From: Butyriboletus loyo
Taxonomy: Eukaryota > Basidiomycota > Agaricomycetes > Boletales > Boletaceae
Length of the DNA: 64,000 nt
Reading direction: 5' to 3'
NCBI GenBank assembly: GCA_038093515.1
Contig: JBBPSI010000051.1
Span: 62,001-126,000, forward strand
The position numbers and the translations under genes were made by a program. A model generated the notes under the pieces. It was not told the DNA's origin, searched no databases, and saw nothing but the letters and a program-made list of their open reading frames with translations. Within the stretch, counting starts at the first letter, position 1; each line of letters opens with the position of its first letter. Shown here piece after piece: positions 45,489 to 57,589 of this stretch.

Positions 45489-48310
45489 CTTTTCGATGGT
45501 AAGAGTTACTGAGTCGAGTTGTTTGAGACGAGTCGTGTTACTGTTTTGCTGATGGTAAGCTGTTCTGCGACTCACCTTTTATACAGCGAGGAAGAGACCT
45601 CTCCGCTCTCACTCCACTCCCTGCACACAGCCCGTTTGCCAAGTACACATTTGTGAATACGGCAACGTTGGGAACACTACTTGTGATTCCGCCACACAGG
45701 GGGCAAAGGGACAGGTATGTCGTAAACTGTCGAGACTTACGAGGGGTATCTCTGGCTGGGCAGACCATATGACCACCGCTCGTTCGTGCTGGAACTAGCG
45801 AAATGCATTGAACACCCGGTCTCAACCCCTTTCTGCCGCAGGGGCCCAGGGGGCATAAATGACATCTCGGTAAGATATTAGTACCTGGGTGAGAAAATGA
45901 ATGGAATTACGATGCAACATACGTGAAACAAGCAAACGCAACCTGCGGTGAGACTGCATATGAGCTTGGCCTGCCACGCTCTGTTATAGAGCCTCGGTCC
46001 TGAAGGTAATGCGAATGTGCTGATTGATCGATTTTAACATAGCGAAGGGGTCAACCACGCGACAGCCTTTTGATATAAACAAATTATTTTCCGGTTAGGA
46101 TCTGCAGGAATCGACACCGAACGGGTTGTGCTTGAAAAATAGAAGAAGCAAGTTTAGACCCGTGCACAATCCATGATTGGCTATACCATAGTGTGGCGGT
46201 GCAATGTGGTGCACTTCATTAATTTCATACCTCCGAGTCAGTGCCCACACAAGTACCAAGTCCCGCTCAAGGACCGTTGAATGGGAACCAGGGGCATTCC
46301 CGAATCTGTGGGCAATCGATTTTACCCGCCTTGGCAACCTTTCGTAGGACTTGGCCCTGCGCGCCCAAGGTATGGTCCGATATCAACGCGGGATGTGATT
46401 TTACGTATCCATACCCAACCATCACAATTTGGCCAGATATCAGCGGAGCAACAAGGTCCCCGACACGGTCGGTTTGTTTATTCAGTTTTGGTCGACTTTG
46501 GACCGATCAGTACGCCGTGATCCGCCGCGGCGTGTATAGTGCGTTCAATCCACGAGCTGCCATTGGTGATCGCACCCACTGGCAGGCCGCGCTCATAGTA
46601 ACTAGTAAGCCACGTTCTTGCGAATCGCGATTGTTTGTATTCACGCACGTTTATTACGGTCGGCGAGAAGGATCAGGTCGACATTTTGACTGAGTTGGGA
46701 TACAGAGTGTCATTTAGGATCACGTATATCCTAACCCCACAATTTGTTACAGAATTCTAGACTGTTGTTTATGTGATCCAAGTCGTAACGGCGTTCAAGT
46801 TCGCGCTGTGCAGGCACGTTCTCAATTCACCAAGTAAAACACCTTCAAGAGCAAGCAAGATGATATAGGAGGTATCAGGGACATTGCTCACTGGCAGGCT
46901 GGATTTTCTAGATGTGACTCGGAGCCATAGATCCGACCACTCAGGATAGCCACCAGTGGGACTCTGGAGTACTTACCCGACTTCACTACTCTATGTACAT
47001 TTCGCCTATACTACTTCGTACCTCCTTCCACTAGCAAACTATTTATGCCCTTGGGATTTGGGACAAACTGCGGCATGCTGTCGTTGTCATGATTCACCGA
47101 CATCTTCCACCTCTGAGTCACTGTGTTGCGTTTCTGATCGAATCAGAGAGTTCACTGTCGTCCGACGTCAGCCATTGTGTGAAAGTTACCCATACGTGGC
47201 GACAGTGAGCCGAGCAAACGTAACATTTGTCTAAGACTCTCGAAATGCATACTGGCATGTAGTCGGCAAGCTGTACACCATTGGTTGGTTTCATTGAACT
47301 CGACTTCGCTTCGTTGCGGATGGCGAGAAAGCTCTGACACACTCAGAAACGTTCTTCGACGGCTTCTCGTAGCTCGAAATTCTTTGGTGTTCACTGTGCT
47401 CAGCGTTGTGCGCAACCTTGGATTACATATCCAGCAGTCTAGAATTCTGTCGAATTGTGGGGTTAGGATATGTATTACTGGATCCTAAATGAAACAACTC
47501 AGTCAAAATGTCAACCTGATTTTTCTCGCCGACTGTATCGTTGCATTCTGGAATTTCTGCATTGCCTCGCCCAGGCGATGATGTTCTACTAGGTCCCCGC
47601 GATAAACTCGGACGAGCTTTCGTTCCGTGTCCCCCCGACCCTGCGGAAAGAGTGTGGCCCAATCCCCTTGCCATGTTCATTGATCCGCTCCCACTCGTCC
47701 AATTGTCAGTCTCTGCATTTCACAAAACACTTGGTTTTTTCCCCCGTTATTACACTGATGTGACGGAATGACAGGTAGGTATACGAGTTGGGCGAGCGGG
47801 CTGTGTTCAAAAGTCCCTCTTGAGGAGAGCGTTCGCAGGCTCGAAGCTGCCTACTATCCCTGCGCATACTTTACGCGGCTTTGATCCTCAGAGAGGAGCG
47901 ACCGACGGAGGGAGAAAATAGGACTGAAGTACTGACAGCCCACTTCGCACAGAGTAAGACTCTACGCTGACTCCGCACAACTTCTCGACCCTCTTCGCGA
48001 CCCCTATCTATCCGCAGACACACCGGACGCGGCAGTACATCGCTTCCTTTTTGCGATAGCCCCAGATCTGCAGGCTCGATCCCTCACTTGTTCGTAAGTA
48101 TCTCTATTCTGTCTGGAAAATCTGATCTGATCTAATCTGATCTTAACTCAGTGAGATTCTTTCGAACGCTTCACTACTGGTTCGCGTGGATCTTGCAGGC
48201 ATATTTTAACACCAACGGGACAACCGATTCATTCAATCACCATACACCCTATTGACACTAACAAAATACAGAAGGAAGAAAACAAGTGCACTGTTGCATC
48301 TTCAACTTGT
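45489..48310. repeat. hydrophobin-unit flanks carrying an inserted element
   Basis: 45489-46020 is the promoter block of copy 2 (same as 48779-49300, 54818-55250 and 57590-58080). At 46040 the plus-oriented unit elements begin (TAGCGAAG..., then the block at 46280-46470 and the block at 47565-47780), interrupted by the inverted-repeat element at 46657-47535. 47810-48300 is the 3' flank of copy 3. I see no additional intact gene. Confidence 0.7.
46657..47535. mobile_element. 879-bp non-autonomous DNA transposon with ~135-bp TIRs
   Basis: The left end starts CGGTCGGCGAGAAGGATCAG. The right end read on the minus strand starts CAGTCGGCGAGAAAAATCAG. The inverted match continues with small gaps through CATTTTGACTGAGTTG, TCATTTAGGATC, ATCCTAACCCCACAATT and GAATTCTAGACTG, for about 135 bp. 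TA dinucleotides flank both ends (46655-46656 and 47536-47537), as in Tc1/mariner-type insertions. The ~600-bp interior has only short ORFs and no transposase motif that I can see. The homologous position in other units (for example near 49950, 55710 and 58550) lacks the element. Confidence 0.8.
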
Positions 48311-48778
48311 TCACAAGCTGAGGTTGATGGGAGTGCAGCCGAGGTTGATCAGCCCGCTCTATGTGCCCAGGAGAGTGATGAGCATCCCTCGTGCGTTCAT
48401 AAAACAAGGTCGGCTTACGAAGCTATTGCCAGTGCAGCAGACGGTCTGCTGGGTGCACGTAGCACCGCTACCCGTCCCGACTACCGTGATCGGGGTACAG
48501 CCGAGCCCGACGAGAGCTCCGACTGCGGGAAGAGCAATGCCGAGTAGCCCAGCGAGCTGGGTAACTGTTGGGTTGGATTGCTACAGTGTGGTTTATCGTC
48601 AGCGTAAAACGTGAAACCGTGAGCAGCAGGTAAATCTCACGCTCAGGGCTTGGTTGCAGCACGAGATCGACCCGGTGTCGCATGAGGAGGTCTGACGGGC
48701 TTCCATCGCGTGAGGCGCAGCGGCGGCGACGGCAGCGAGAGCAGCGATGGGGAGAACGGCAGAGAAGCGGATGAACAT
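48311..48778 (-). CDS. class I hydrophobin (copy 3)
   Basis: Exons 48778-48641, 48580-48419 and 48358-48311 give 115 aa with all eight cysteines. Exon 1 is that of copy 2. Exon 2 begins [15 protein letters not shown] like copy 2 but continues in its second half with the [14 protein letters not shown] version seen in copies 1, 5 and 8. The intron 2 donor is GTAAGCCG, still functional in form. TATAAAAGG lies at 48873-48865 (minus). Confidence 0.95.
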
Positions 48779-49315
48779 CTTTTCGATGGTAAGAGTTACT
48801 GAGTCGAGTTGTTCGAGACGAGTTGTGTTATTGTTTTGCTGATGGTAAGTTCTTCTGTGGCTCACCTTTTATACAACAAGGAAGAGACCTCTACGCTCTC
48901 ACTCCACTCCCTGCACACAGCCCGTTTGCCAAGTACACATTTGTGAATACGGCGACGTTGGGAACACTACTTGTGATTCCACCACACAGGGGGTAAAGGG
49001 ACAGGTATGTCGTGAACTATCGAGACTTACGAGGGGTATTTCTGGCTGGGCAGACCATATGACCGCCGCTCGTGCTGGAACTAGCGAAATGCATTGAACA
49101 CCAGGCCTCACCCCCTCTCTGCCGCAGGGGCCCAGGGGGAATCAATGTGATCTCGGTAGGCTGGGTGAGAAAATGAACGGAATTACGATGCAACATACGT
49201 GAAACGAGCAAGCGCAACTTGCGGTGAGACTGCATATGAGCTTGGCCTGCCATGCCCTGTTATAGAGCCTCGGTCCTGAATGCAGTGCGAACGTGTTGAT
49301 TGATCGATTTTAACA
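48779..49315 (-). repeat. promoter block of hydrophobin copy 3
   Basis: This is near-identical in long runs to 45489-46030. It ends where plus-oriented unit DNA begins at 49316. No gene is seen. Confidence 0.65.
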
Positions 49316-52300
49316 TAGCGAAGGGGTCAACCATGCGACTGCCTTTTGATATAAACAGGTTATTTAGACAAATATTCTGGTTAGGATCTGCAAGAATCGA
49401 CACTGAACGGGTTGTGCTTGAGAAATTGAAGAAGACTGAATCCCGGTGAAATTGACGTAAGGTTGTTTCGACCTGTGAGCAATCAGTGATTGGCTAGACC
49501 ACATTGTGGCGGTGCAATGCGGTGTACTTCATTGATTTCATACCTCCGAGTTAGTGCCCACGCAAGTACTAAGTACCGCTCAAGGACCGCTTGATGGGAA
49601 CTAGGGGAATGCCTGATTCTGTGGGCAATCCACCTTGGCGACCTCTCGCAGGACTCGGGCTCCTGCGCGCCGAAGGTGGGCCGACATCAATGCGCCCGGG
49701 ATTTGACTTTACGTATCCATACCCAACCATCACAATTTGGCCAGATACCGATGATGCAAAAAGGTCCCCGACACGGTCGTTCACATGTTGATTTATTCGT
49801 GTGAGCCGACCTCCGATGGACCGATCAACATACCGTGATCCGCGTGTATAATGCATTCCACGAGCCGAGTCCGTTGGTGATCGCGTCCAGACCGTGCTCA
49901 TAGCAAGTGACCTTCTTGCTAACCACGATTGTTTGTAGTCTCGTACGTTACGTGCTTGAATCTGGTCATTTCCTCGCCCAGGCGATGATGTTTTACCAGG
50001 TCCCCGCGATAGACAAGTTTTTGTTCCGTGTCCCCCCTGACCCTGCTGAAAGAGTGGGGCCCAATGCCCCCTGCCACGTTCGCGTTTTCATTCGTCCAAG
50101 CACAAATCAGCGGTGATAACATAATATCCCTATCCCTGGCCAAAAACGTTTTCAGTCTCTACATTTCACAAAACAGTTGTATTTTCTCCCCGTGATTACG
50201 CTGATGTGACGGAATGACAGGTAGGTATGCGAGTTGGGCGAACGGGCCGTGTTCAAAAGTCTGCAGTCGGTGTGGGGGTGGGGTCCTCCTGGCTGTATAC
50301 AAATGTGAGTAGCAGAACGCCGGCTCGGACTTTGCTTGAAAGAAATATATGGAGGGAAGCCGCTCGGATCGGATCATTCTCTGTTGGGGTTGCAATGGTA
50401 TGAGATATAAGATTGAGCGCACGGGTTCGGTTGTATAGGAACATATGTGCCTATGTGAATATGGAAGACTAGTCCATACCTACACTCTGTCCTAAAGCTA
50501 ATGAATACTATCAAGGTTTTCCGTGGTCCGTGCTAGTCTCCTATTTAAGTATTCTTGCCTCGGTGCGGCAGACGGAAGAAATGGAGACGTCGTAAGACAT
50601 GGTGATGATCGGCATGTCGATCGAAGTGTACTTGGGTTGGACATGGTATTAAGTATTACCTGGCGTACTGTTGTAAGTCTATACAGCGTGTTAGAAGCAT
50701 GCAGCGCAGTCTATGCGATGCATCCCCGATGAGCAGTCCTCATTCGCCACCGTATTGCTGGCCCGAGGGATGTCGAAGGTACCCATCAATAAAATTGGCC
50801 TTGTGCCGCTGCTGATGGGCCAGATCATCCCGTAGATAGACTAGTTATTGCTACTTGCACATTCGTTACATTTCCTTATTTCGACGTCACTCGACACCTG
50901 ACACTACCTCGCTGCTCATTTCACCCAGCCTTCTCGACTGGAGGTAAGCTACAGCTATTCAATCATCTCTTGCGCGACTTACTTCCTCTATCTGGGTACA
51001 TTCAGTCTCGTACATAGTCGACTGGAGGATGTATCCAGCTCGTGTTCCCTCACAGCTGCCCGTGGAAGCTTTTCTTCAACATTATTTCTGTTACCCAGGT
51101 TGACATTTCCTTGATGTCGTTGATCAGCGCTCATGAATCAGCTCACTTATGGTGTATCATAATATAGCTCATATTCAGGTGCGTCCTTCAAGTTTCCCAT
51201 CCCGCGGACCGTAATGGCCCACCCCTGCCTCAAGGCTAATATTCCCGATAATTCTTTTGACGTCTAGGCGCGCCGAACTTTGGAATGAGCGGCCGTGATG
51301 GAACTTTGGCCTTAAACAGCCCTACCGCGTTATTGTTGGCCAAATGACGGAACAATGTTCTTACAGCTGTCATTTCTGTGTCGGTTTGTGGCCCGCCCCA
51401 CGGTCAACCAATCCGCACGTTCGTGAACCGCCTATGAGATCAGTGGTGGTGTCTAGACATAGCCCCAAAAGTAGGAAGCTCACAAGCCATCTCACCGTAA
51501 TTGCTGTATTTACGTACATTGCATTATGTTTGATGTCATTTTCCCACCCAGGCACTGATATCTGAATATTTTTTGATGGTAACCGACAATGTCATTTTGT
51601 ATTCTCTACGGACCTGGGGGAGAAATGGGGCCGCATACCACCTGCGGTACTACTTTAACCCGTTTTCACTGGTCCGAGTACCAACGAGTGGTGGTCATGT
51701 GATATGTCCAGCCGAAACGCCGTTCGCAAGTCCCGACATTTCACGAAATACTGGACTTTGTTTTACCCTTGTTACATTACTGTGACGAAATTACGGGCAG
51801 GTATGCCCGACCTCATCGCATTGACCAATGTATGCTGGGCGGACGGGCTGTGTGCAGAAGGACGGAAATGAAGAGGCATCGCTGTATAAAAAGGACAGTT
51901 GCAGAACAGTTTACCATCAGCAAAACAGCACCTGATTCCCTGTCGAGCAACTCCACTCACGCACCGCTAGAAAGATGTTCATCCGCTTCTCTGCCCTTCT
52001 CCCCGTTGCTGCTCTGGCTGCAGTCGTCGCCGCTGCGCCCAACCCGCTGGAAGCCCGTCAGACCTCCTCATGCGACACCGGGTCGATTTCATGCTGCAAC
52101 CAAACCCTGAGTGTGAGATTCACCTTCCCTCGCGCTTTTGCGCTTTGCGCTAACGATGGTCCATGCTGTAGCAATCTGACCCAACGGTTACCGCGCTCGC
52201 CGGACTACTCGGCATCGTCCTTCCCGCAGTCGGGGGTCTCGTCGGGCTCAACTGTAACCCGATCACGGCCATCGGCACGGGTAGCGGTGCTACGTGCACC

Positions 52301-52930
52301 CAGCAAACCGTCTGCTGCACTGGCAATAGCTTCGTAAGTCGACCTTGTTTGCTAGACATACGAGGGGTGCTGATCACTCTCCTGGGCACATATAGAGCGG
52401 GCTGATCAACGTCGGCTGCACTCCCATCAACCTCAGCCTGTGAACAGGTTGAAGATGCAACAGTGTCCAAGTTGTCGTGACGCGTCTGAGAAACCGTTAT
52501 TGATACCTTACTTAGTTGGTTTGAATAGGGATTATAGTATTTCGCATCGAATGAATGGGTCGTGTTTTGGTGTTTGAAAGATCTGGGCCGACGGGCGGTG
52601 CAATGTTTCATTGAGAAAAAACTGCAATGGGATTATACTCACGGGATGGATCAGATTGCGATGGTATGAAATACGAACGCGTGAACGGCCGAGCCCGCGG
52701 ATCGTTCGTCACTTAAAGCCTCGGTCCTGAATGATCCCGGAAACGCGGCTCGATCGATCATGGGCGTGCCGATTGATCGATTCCATGGCGGAAGGTTCCC
52801 ACGTACTCTTGCATGATTGGTGGACTGTCAATATTCCCGGACAATCCCCGATCGAAGCAACCCGATTTGGTAGTTTGTGGTTCATTGCAGGGTTGTCTGG
52901 CCTGCGGGAAAATGATGATACGAAAATTTA
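49316..52930 (+). repeat. hydrophobin repeat unit, right inverted arm
   Basis: This plus-oriented unit contains hydrophobin copy 4. It is the inverted counterpart of 3560-6990 and also matches 58.09-61.26 kb. Conserved blocks in order are: TAGCGAAG block (49316), GGACTCGGGCTCC block (49650), CCAGGTCCCCGCGATAGAC block (50000), TTTCACAAAAC block (50165), the ATATATGGAGGGAAG block (50345), the CTTGGGTTGGACATGG block (50628), the promoter (51170-51970), the gene, and a 3' flank to about 52900. Confidence 0.8.
51975..52443 (+). CDS. class I hydrophobin (copy 4)
   Basis: Exons 51975-52112, 52172-52333 and 52396-52443 give 115 aa. The signal peptide is [20 protein letters not shown]. The cysteine pattern is C-x6-CC-x32-C-x13-C-x5-CC-x12-C with seven residues after the last Cys. 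The fourth cysteine sits in [10 protein letters not shown], unlike LGCTP or LGCSP in the other copies. TATAAAAAGG is at 51885-51894, 81-90 bp before the ATG. It is the inverted homologue of copy 1. Confidence 0.95.
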
Positions 52931-54347
52931 GGTCTGGTTTGTGGAGATGTGAGATCGTAACGACGAACCGAGTCCGGACGCCTCTTATATTACAATGTTC
53001 TACAACGGGCTGTAATTGCGCATTGTGCTGCTACCAGTGGAAAGGTTTGTTCCACGACCAATGAACGGAAAGATGCTTGTTGAACTGGAACTTGGACCCT
53101 CTGCAAGACCAGTCTAGGAGATTGCGCGGTGATTAGTCTGATACATATTGAATACGAGCATTCAATGTCGACCTCCGGATGGAAGACACCCTGGTGGGCC
53201 GAAAGTACTTTGCGACTGCCACAGCCATGGCCACCTCTCGGACTGTGATGACTAGACACCAAGAAAGCATGAAAACGTAATATTATTTCTGTGACTGGAA
53301 ATGTGTGCCATTCCTTAATTTCTTCAATTGTGACGATTGGAACAATTCTGGAAAGAATTGGCATGATTTTTTGTGGGAGGTTTTCCTGATGGCTTGAGCA
53401 AAACGGTGACTACCTACTGCTCCACACTCCGCACGGGAACTACCGCCGACTAACTGCCTATCCTGGCTGCCCCTAGCACTGTCACAACGTCCAACACAGT
53501 ATGTTTCTCACAACGTGCCCCAATGTTTAATTTCTTTTCTGTCGACGGGCGATCTATTTTGGTGGATGAACTAGACGACTGTGTTGCTTCGGGCGAATCC
53601 ATGGCAGAGGGCCCCGTGCTAACCGGCACGGTTATCGCATGGGAACGAGCAAATGCTGGTGGGTACTCGAAAGGGTCCTGGTAGCTCGGCTGGTCCCTGG
53701 AAGCAGATTTCTTTTGGGTCACTGTTGGCTCTCGCTGATACGAAGCCTCTTTCTCCCCACCCACCTTCACCCAAATCTATGGAGGGTCTCTGCCTTCTGT
53801 AATACCGCCCTGATCACTGCTGGTAACATGCCGACTCCCTCTGCGTGTCATAGTTGGAAGTTCACCGAAACGGCCTTGGAAGGACGGTGGTCGGGGTGGC
53901 GGTCAAGCCCGCTGACGAGAGCTTTCGCAGGCTCGAAACTGCCTACTGTCGCTGCGCATACTGTACGCAACTCTGATACTCAGAGAGGAGCGACCGACGG
54001 ATGCAGCAGACTGACAGCCCTCCAAGTCCGAGTCGACCCCGCTCTATGCACAGCCACACCGGACGTGACAGTATATTGCTTCCTTTTTGCGATAGTCCCG
54101 GATCTGCAGGCTCGATCCGTTACTCGTTCATAAGTATCTCATATCCTGTCTGGAAAATCTGATCTGATCTGATCTGATCTTAACTCAGTGAGGTTCTTTC
54201 GAACGTTTCACCCCTGGTTCGCGCGGATCTTGCAGGCATATTTCAACACCAACAGGACAACCGATTCATTCAATCATCATAAACCCTATTGAAACTAACA
54301 AAATACAGAAGGAAGAGAACAAGGGCACTGTTGTATCTTCAAGTTGT
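52931..54347. repeat. unit flank between copies 4 and 5
   Basis: 52940-53060 matches 6.87-6.99 kb in inverted orientation. 53090-53310 matches 44.2-44.4 kb. 53720-54340 matches 44.48-45.01 kb and 47.83-48.30 kb. A TCTGA pentamer repeat lies at about 54158-54181. Two ORF remnants are on the minus strand (see the 53450 entry). Confidence 0.6.
53450..53770 (-). pseudogene. remnant of a hydrophobin-linked ORF (copy 2)
   Basis: A 106-codon open stretch in its minus frame is Ser/Pro/Thr-rich and without membrane segments, ending at a TAG near 53450. Upstream (53770-54000) the frame is broken by a stop, although sequence related to the start of the 44410-44673 remnant is still visible. No family is recognised. 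It could be the C-terminal tail of a lost gene. Confidence 0.35.
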
Positions 54348-54817
54348 TCACAGGCTGAGGTTGATGGGAGAACAGCCAAGGTTGATCAACCCGCTCTATA
54401 TGTGCGCAGGAGAGTGATGAGCATCCCTCGTACGTTCAGCAAACAAGGTCGACTTACGAAGCTATTGCCAGTGCAGCAGACGGTCTGTTGGGTGCACGTA
54501 GCACCACTACCCGTCCCGACTACCGTGATCGGGGTACAGCCGAGCCCGACGAGAGCTCCGATTGCAGGAAGGGCAATACCGAGTAGTCCGGCGAGCTGGG
54601 TAACTGTTGGGTCGGATTGCTACAGCGTGGTTCATCGTCAGCGTAAAACGCGAAAGCGTGAGCAGCAGGTAAATCTCACAGTTAGGGCTTGGTTGCAGCA
54701 TGAGATCGACCCGGTATCGCACTGGGAGGCCTGACGGGCTTCTATCGACTGAGGCGCAGCGGCTGCGACGGAAGCGAGAGCAGCGATGGGGAGAACGGCA
54801 GAGAAGCGGATGAACAT
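54348..54817 (-). CDS. class I hydrophobin (copy 5)
   Basis: Exons 54817-54680, 54619-54458 and 54395-54348 give 115 aa with all eight cysteines. The linker reads [10 protein letters not shown], diverging from the [10 protein letters not shown] of copies 2 and 3. Exon 1 ends Ala-Leu-Thr. Exon 2 has [15 protein letters not shown] and [23 protein letters not shown] lies at 54912-54904 (minus). Promoter and leader are close to copy 3. Confidence 0.95.
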
Positions 54818-57117
54818 CTTTTCGATGGTAAGAGTTACTGAGTCGAGTTGTTCGAGACGAGTTGTGTTATTGTTTTGCTGATGGTAAGTTCTTCTGTGAC
54901 TCACCTTTTATACAACAAGGAAGAGACCTCTCCGATCTCCCTCCACTCCCTGCACACAGCCCGTTTGCCAAGTACACATGTGTGAATACGGCGACGTTGG
55001 GAACACTACTTGTGATTCCGTCACACAGGGGGTAAAGGAACAGGTATGTCGTGAACTGTCGAGACTTACGAGGGGTATTTCTGGCTGGGCAGATCATATG
55101 ACCACCCCTCGTTGGTTTTGAGACTAGCTAAAACGCATTCAATACCACGATGCCCCTTCTGCCGTAGGGGCCGAGGGGGAATATATGTCACCTCGGTAAG
55201 ATATCAGTTCCTGAGTGAGAGAATGGCTAGAATTACGTGAAATGAGCGACCACGACTTGCGGTGAGACGGCATTGCTTGGGAAATAGAAGAAGCAACTTT
55301 CGACTTGTGCGCGATCAGTGAATGGCTAGATCATATTGTGGCGGTGCAATGGTTCAAGTGACCGTTATGGTGGGAACGGTCAGGCCGAAATCTATGGGCA
55401 ATCAATTTCACCCACCTTGGCACCCTTTCGTAGGACTCGGACCCCTGCGCGCCGAAGGTGCGGACCGATATCAACGCGGGATTTGACCATACCCAACCGT
55501 ATCACAAGTTGACCAGATACCAGTGGTGCAACGAGGTCCTCGACACGGTCGTTTACATGTCAGTTTGTTCAGCCGCGAGTCGACTTAGGACCGATCAGCA
55601 TGCCGTTTTCCGCGTGTATAGTGCGTTCCATGAGTTGCCATTGTTGATCGTACCCAGGCAGTGCTCATAGTAAGCCACGTTCTTGCTGATCGCGGTTGTT
55701 TGTATTCACGTACGTTGCATTTTTTTTTCTATAATCTGGTCATTGCCTCGCCAGGCGATGATATTTAACCAGGTCCCCGCGAAAGACGAGCTTTTGTTCC
55801 GTGTCCCCCCTGACCCTGCGGAAAGAGTGCGGCCCAAATCCCCTTGCCACGTTCACTGATCCGTTTTCGTTCCGGGTCGTCCGGACACCAATCAACGGGG
55901 ATAACATGATGTCCCTGGCCAAAAACGACATTTGTCAGTCTCTACATTTCACAGAACACTTGGCTGTTCCCCCCGTAATTACACTGATGTGACGGAATGA
56001 CAGGTGGGCATCGGAGTTGAGCGAACGGGCTGGGTTCAAAAGGTCACGGTGGGTATGCGAGTGAGGTCCTCTTGGCTGTATACAAACGTGAGTCGCAGAA
56101 TGGCTCTGAATTTGCTTGAAAGACATATATCGAGGGAAGCTCAGATGAGATCATACTCTGTGGGCTGGTCACATTACAATGGTATGAGATGTGAACGAAT
56201 GAAAGATTGCAGTTACATCGCAAAAGGAACATATGGTAGACTAACTCATGATGCATGAATCCTACACTCTATGTCCTAAACCTAATGAAGATTAAGTCCG
56301 TGGTCCGAGCCAGTCTGCTGTTTAAATATTCTTACCTTGCGCGCGGCAGACGGAAGTAATTGAAACGTCGGAAAACATGGTGATGACCGGCACGCCGATC
56401 GAAGTGTACTTGGGTTGGACATGGATAACAAGCATTACCTGGCGGACTGTTGGAAGTATGCAGTGCAGTCTATGTGATGCATCCCGATTCACCGTATTCC
56501 TGCCACCTGAAGGGATGTCGAAGGTGCCCATCAGTGCCATCACTGCATGACATTGGCCTTGTGCTTCTGCCAGTGGAACGTTTGCTTTAATATTCACCCT
56601 GTGACTCAGGTTGACAATTCCTCGACGTCGTCGATCAGCGCTCGTGAATCAGCTCGTTTGTGATGTATTATAATGTTACTCATAAGTATTCAGGCCCTAC
56701 GTCCTTCAATTCTATGCAGAAAACAGGATCGACAGCTCACCGGGTTACCCTCCCTCGCACATAGTCGTACCCTTGGCTCCCAACTTCGTCCGTACATCCT
56801 CTCGACCCCGCTTCGCGACCCCTCTCCTGCACAACCATACCGCGCGCGGCAGTATATCGCTTCCTTTTTGCGATAGCACCGGATTTGTGGGCTCGACCCG
56901 TCACTCGTTCATAAGTACATATCATCTGTCTGGCGAGTATAATCTAATCTGATGTTCACTCAGTGAGGTTCTTTTCCAACGTTTCACCGCTGGTTCGCAG
57001 GAGACCAACAGGTCAACTTATTCATTCAATCTGAAACACCATAAACCCTATTCAAACTAACAAATTACATAAGGAAGAAAACATTTCGACAAGTGCACTG
57101 TTGCATCTTCCACTTTT
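54818..57117. repeat. unit flanks between copies 5 and 6
   Basis: 54818-55250 is the promoter block of copy 5. 55330-56680 carries plus-oriented unit blocks (GGACTCGGACC at 55434, CCAGGTCCCCGCGA at 55771, TTTCACAGAACAC at 55947, CTTGGGTTGGACATGG at 56408). They end without a hydrophobin and are followed by the 3' flank of copy 6 (56.76-57.11 kb). This looks like a plus unit that lost its gene. Confidence 0.65.
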
Positions 57118-57589
57118 TCACAGGCCGAGGTTGATGGGGGTGCAGCCGACGTTGATCAGCCCGCTCTATATGTGCGAAGCAGAGTGATCAGAATCCATCG
57201 TATGTTCAGCAAGAAAGGTCGCTTACGAAGGTATTGCCAGTGCAGCAGACGGTCTGCTGGGTGCACGTAGCACCGGTACCAGTACCGATGGCCGTGATCG
57301 GGCTACAGCCGAGCCCGACGAGACCCGAGATGGCAGGAAGTGTGAGACCGAGTGTTCCGAGGAGCGCGGTAATTGTTGGGTCGGATTGCTACAGTGTTGT
57401 TCATTGTTAGCGTACAACGCGAAAGTGTGAGCAGCAGGTAAATCTCACGGTCAGGGCTTGGTTGCAGCATGAGATCGACCCGGTGTCGCATTGGGAGGAA
57501 CCAGTACGGGCTTCGAGGGCGTCGGGCGCAGCGACAGCGACTGCAGCCAGAGCAGCGATGGGGAGAAGGGCAGAGAAGCGGATGAACAT
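57118..57589 (-). CDS. class I hydrophobin (copy 6)
   Basis: Exons 57589-57449, 57388-57227 and 57165-57118 give 116 aa with all eight cysteines. The linker is DALEARTGSSQ, one residue longer than in copies 1-5. Exon 2 reads QSDPTITALLGTLGLTLPAI, distinct from the others and shared only with copy 7. It ends in NTF, and the last residues are INLGL, not INLSL. TATAAAAGG lies at 57679-57671 (minus). With copy 7 it forms a diverged subgroup although its flanks resemble copies 2, 3 and 5. Confidence 0.95.

Noticed and set aside
45309..45575. Extended hydrophobin start at 45575
   Set aside because: The extra Met codon overlaps the TATA box and is not kept in all copies; the signal peptide begins at 45488.
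49907..50143. A 69-74 codon ORF conserved in several hydrophobin units (also 6211-6447, 58509-58724)
   Set aside because: The frame and stop persist in three copies, but comparing 6238-6447 with 49907-50116 most substitutions change the amino acid and only about two are silent. That is what non-coding DNA would give, so I treat it as part of the repeat.
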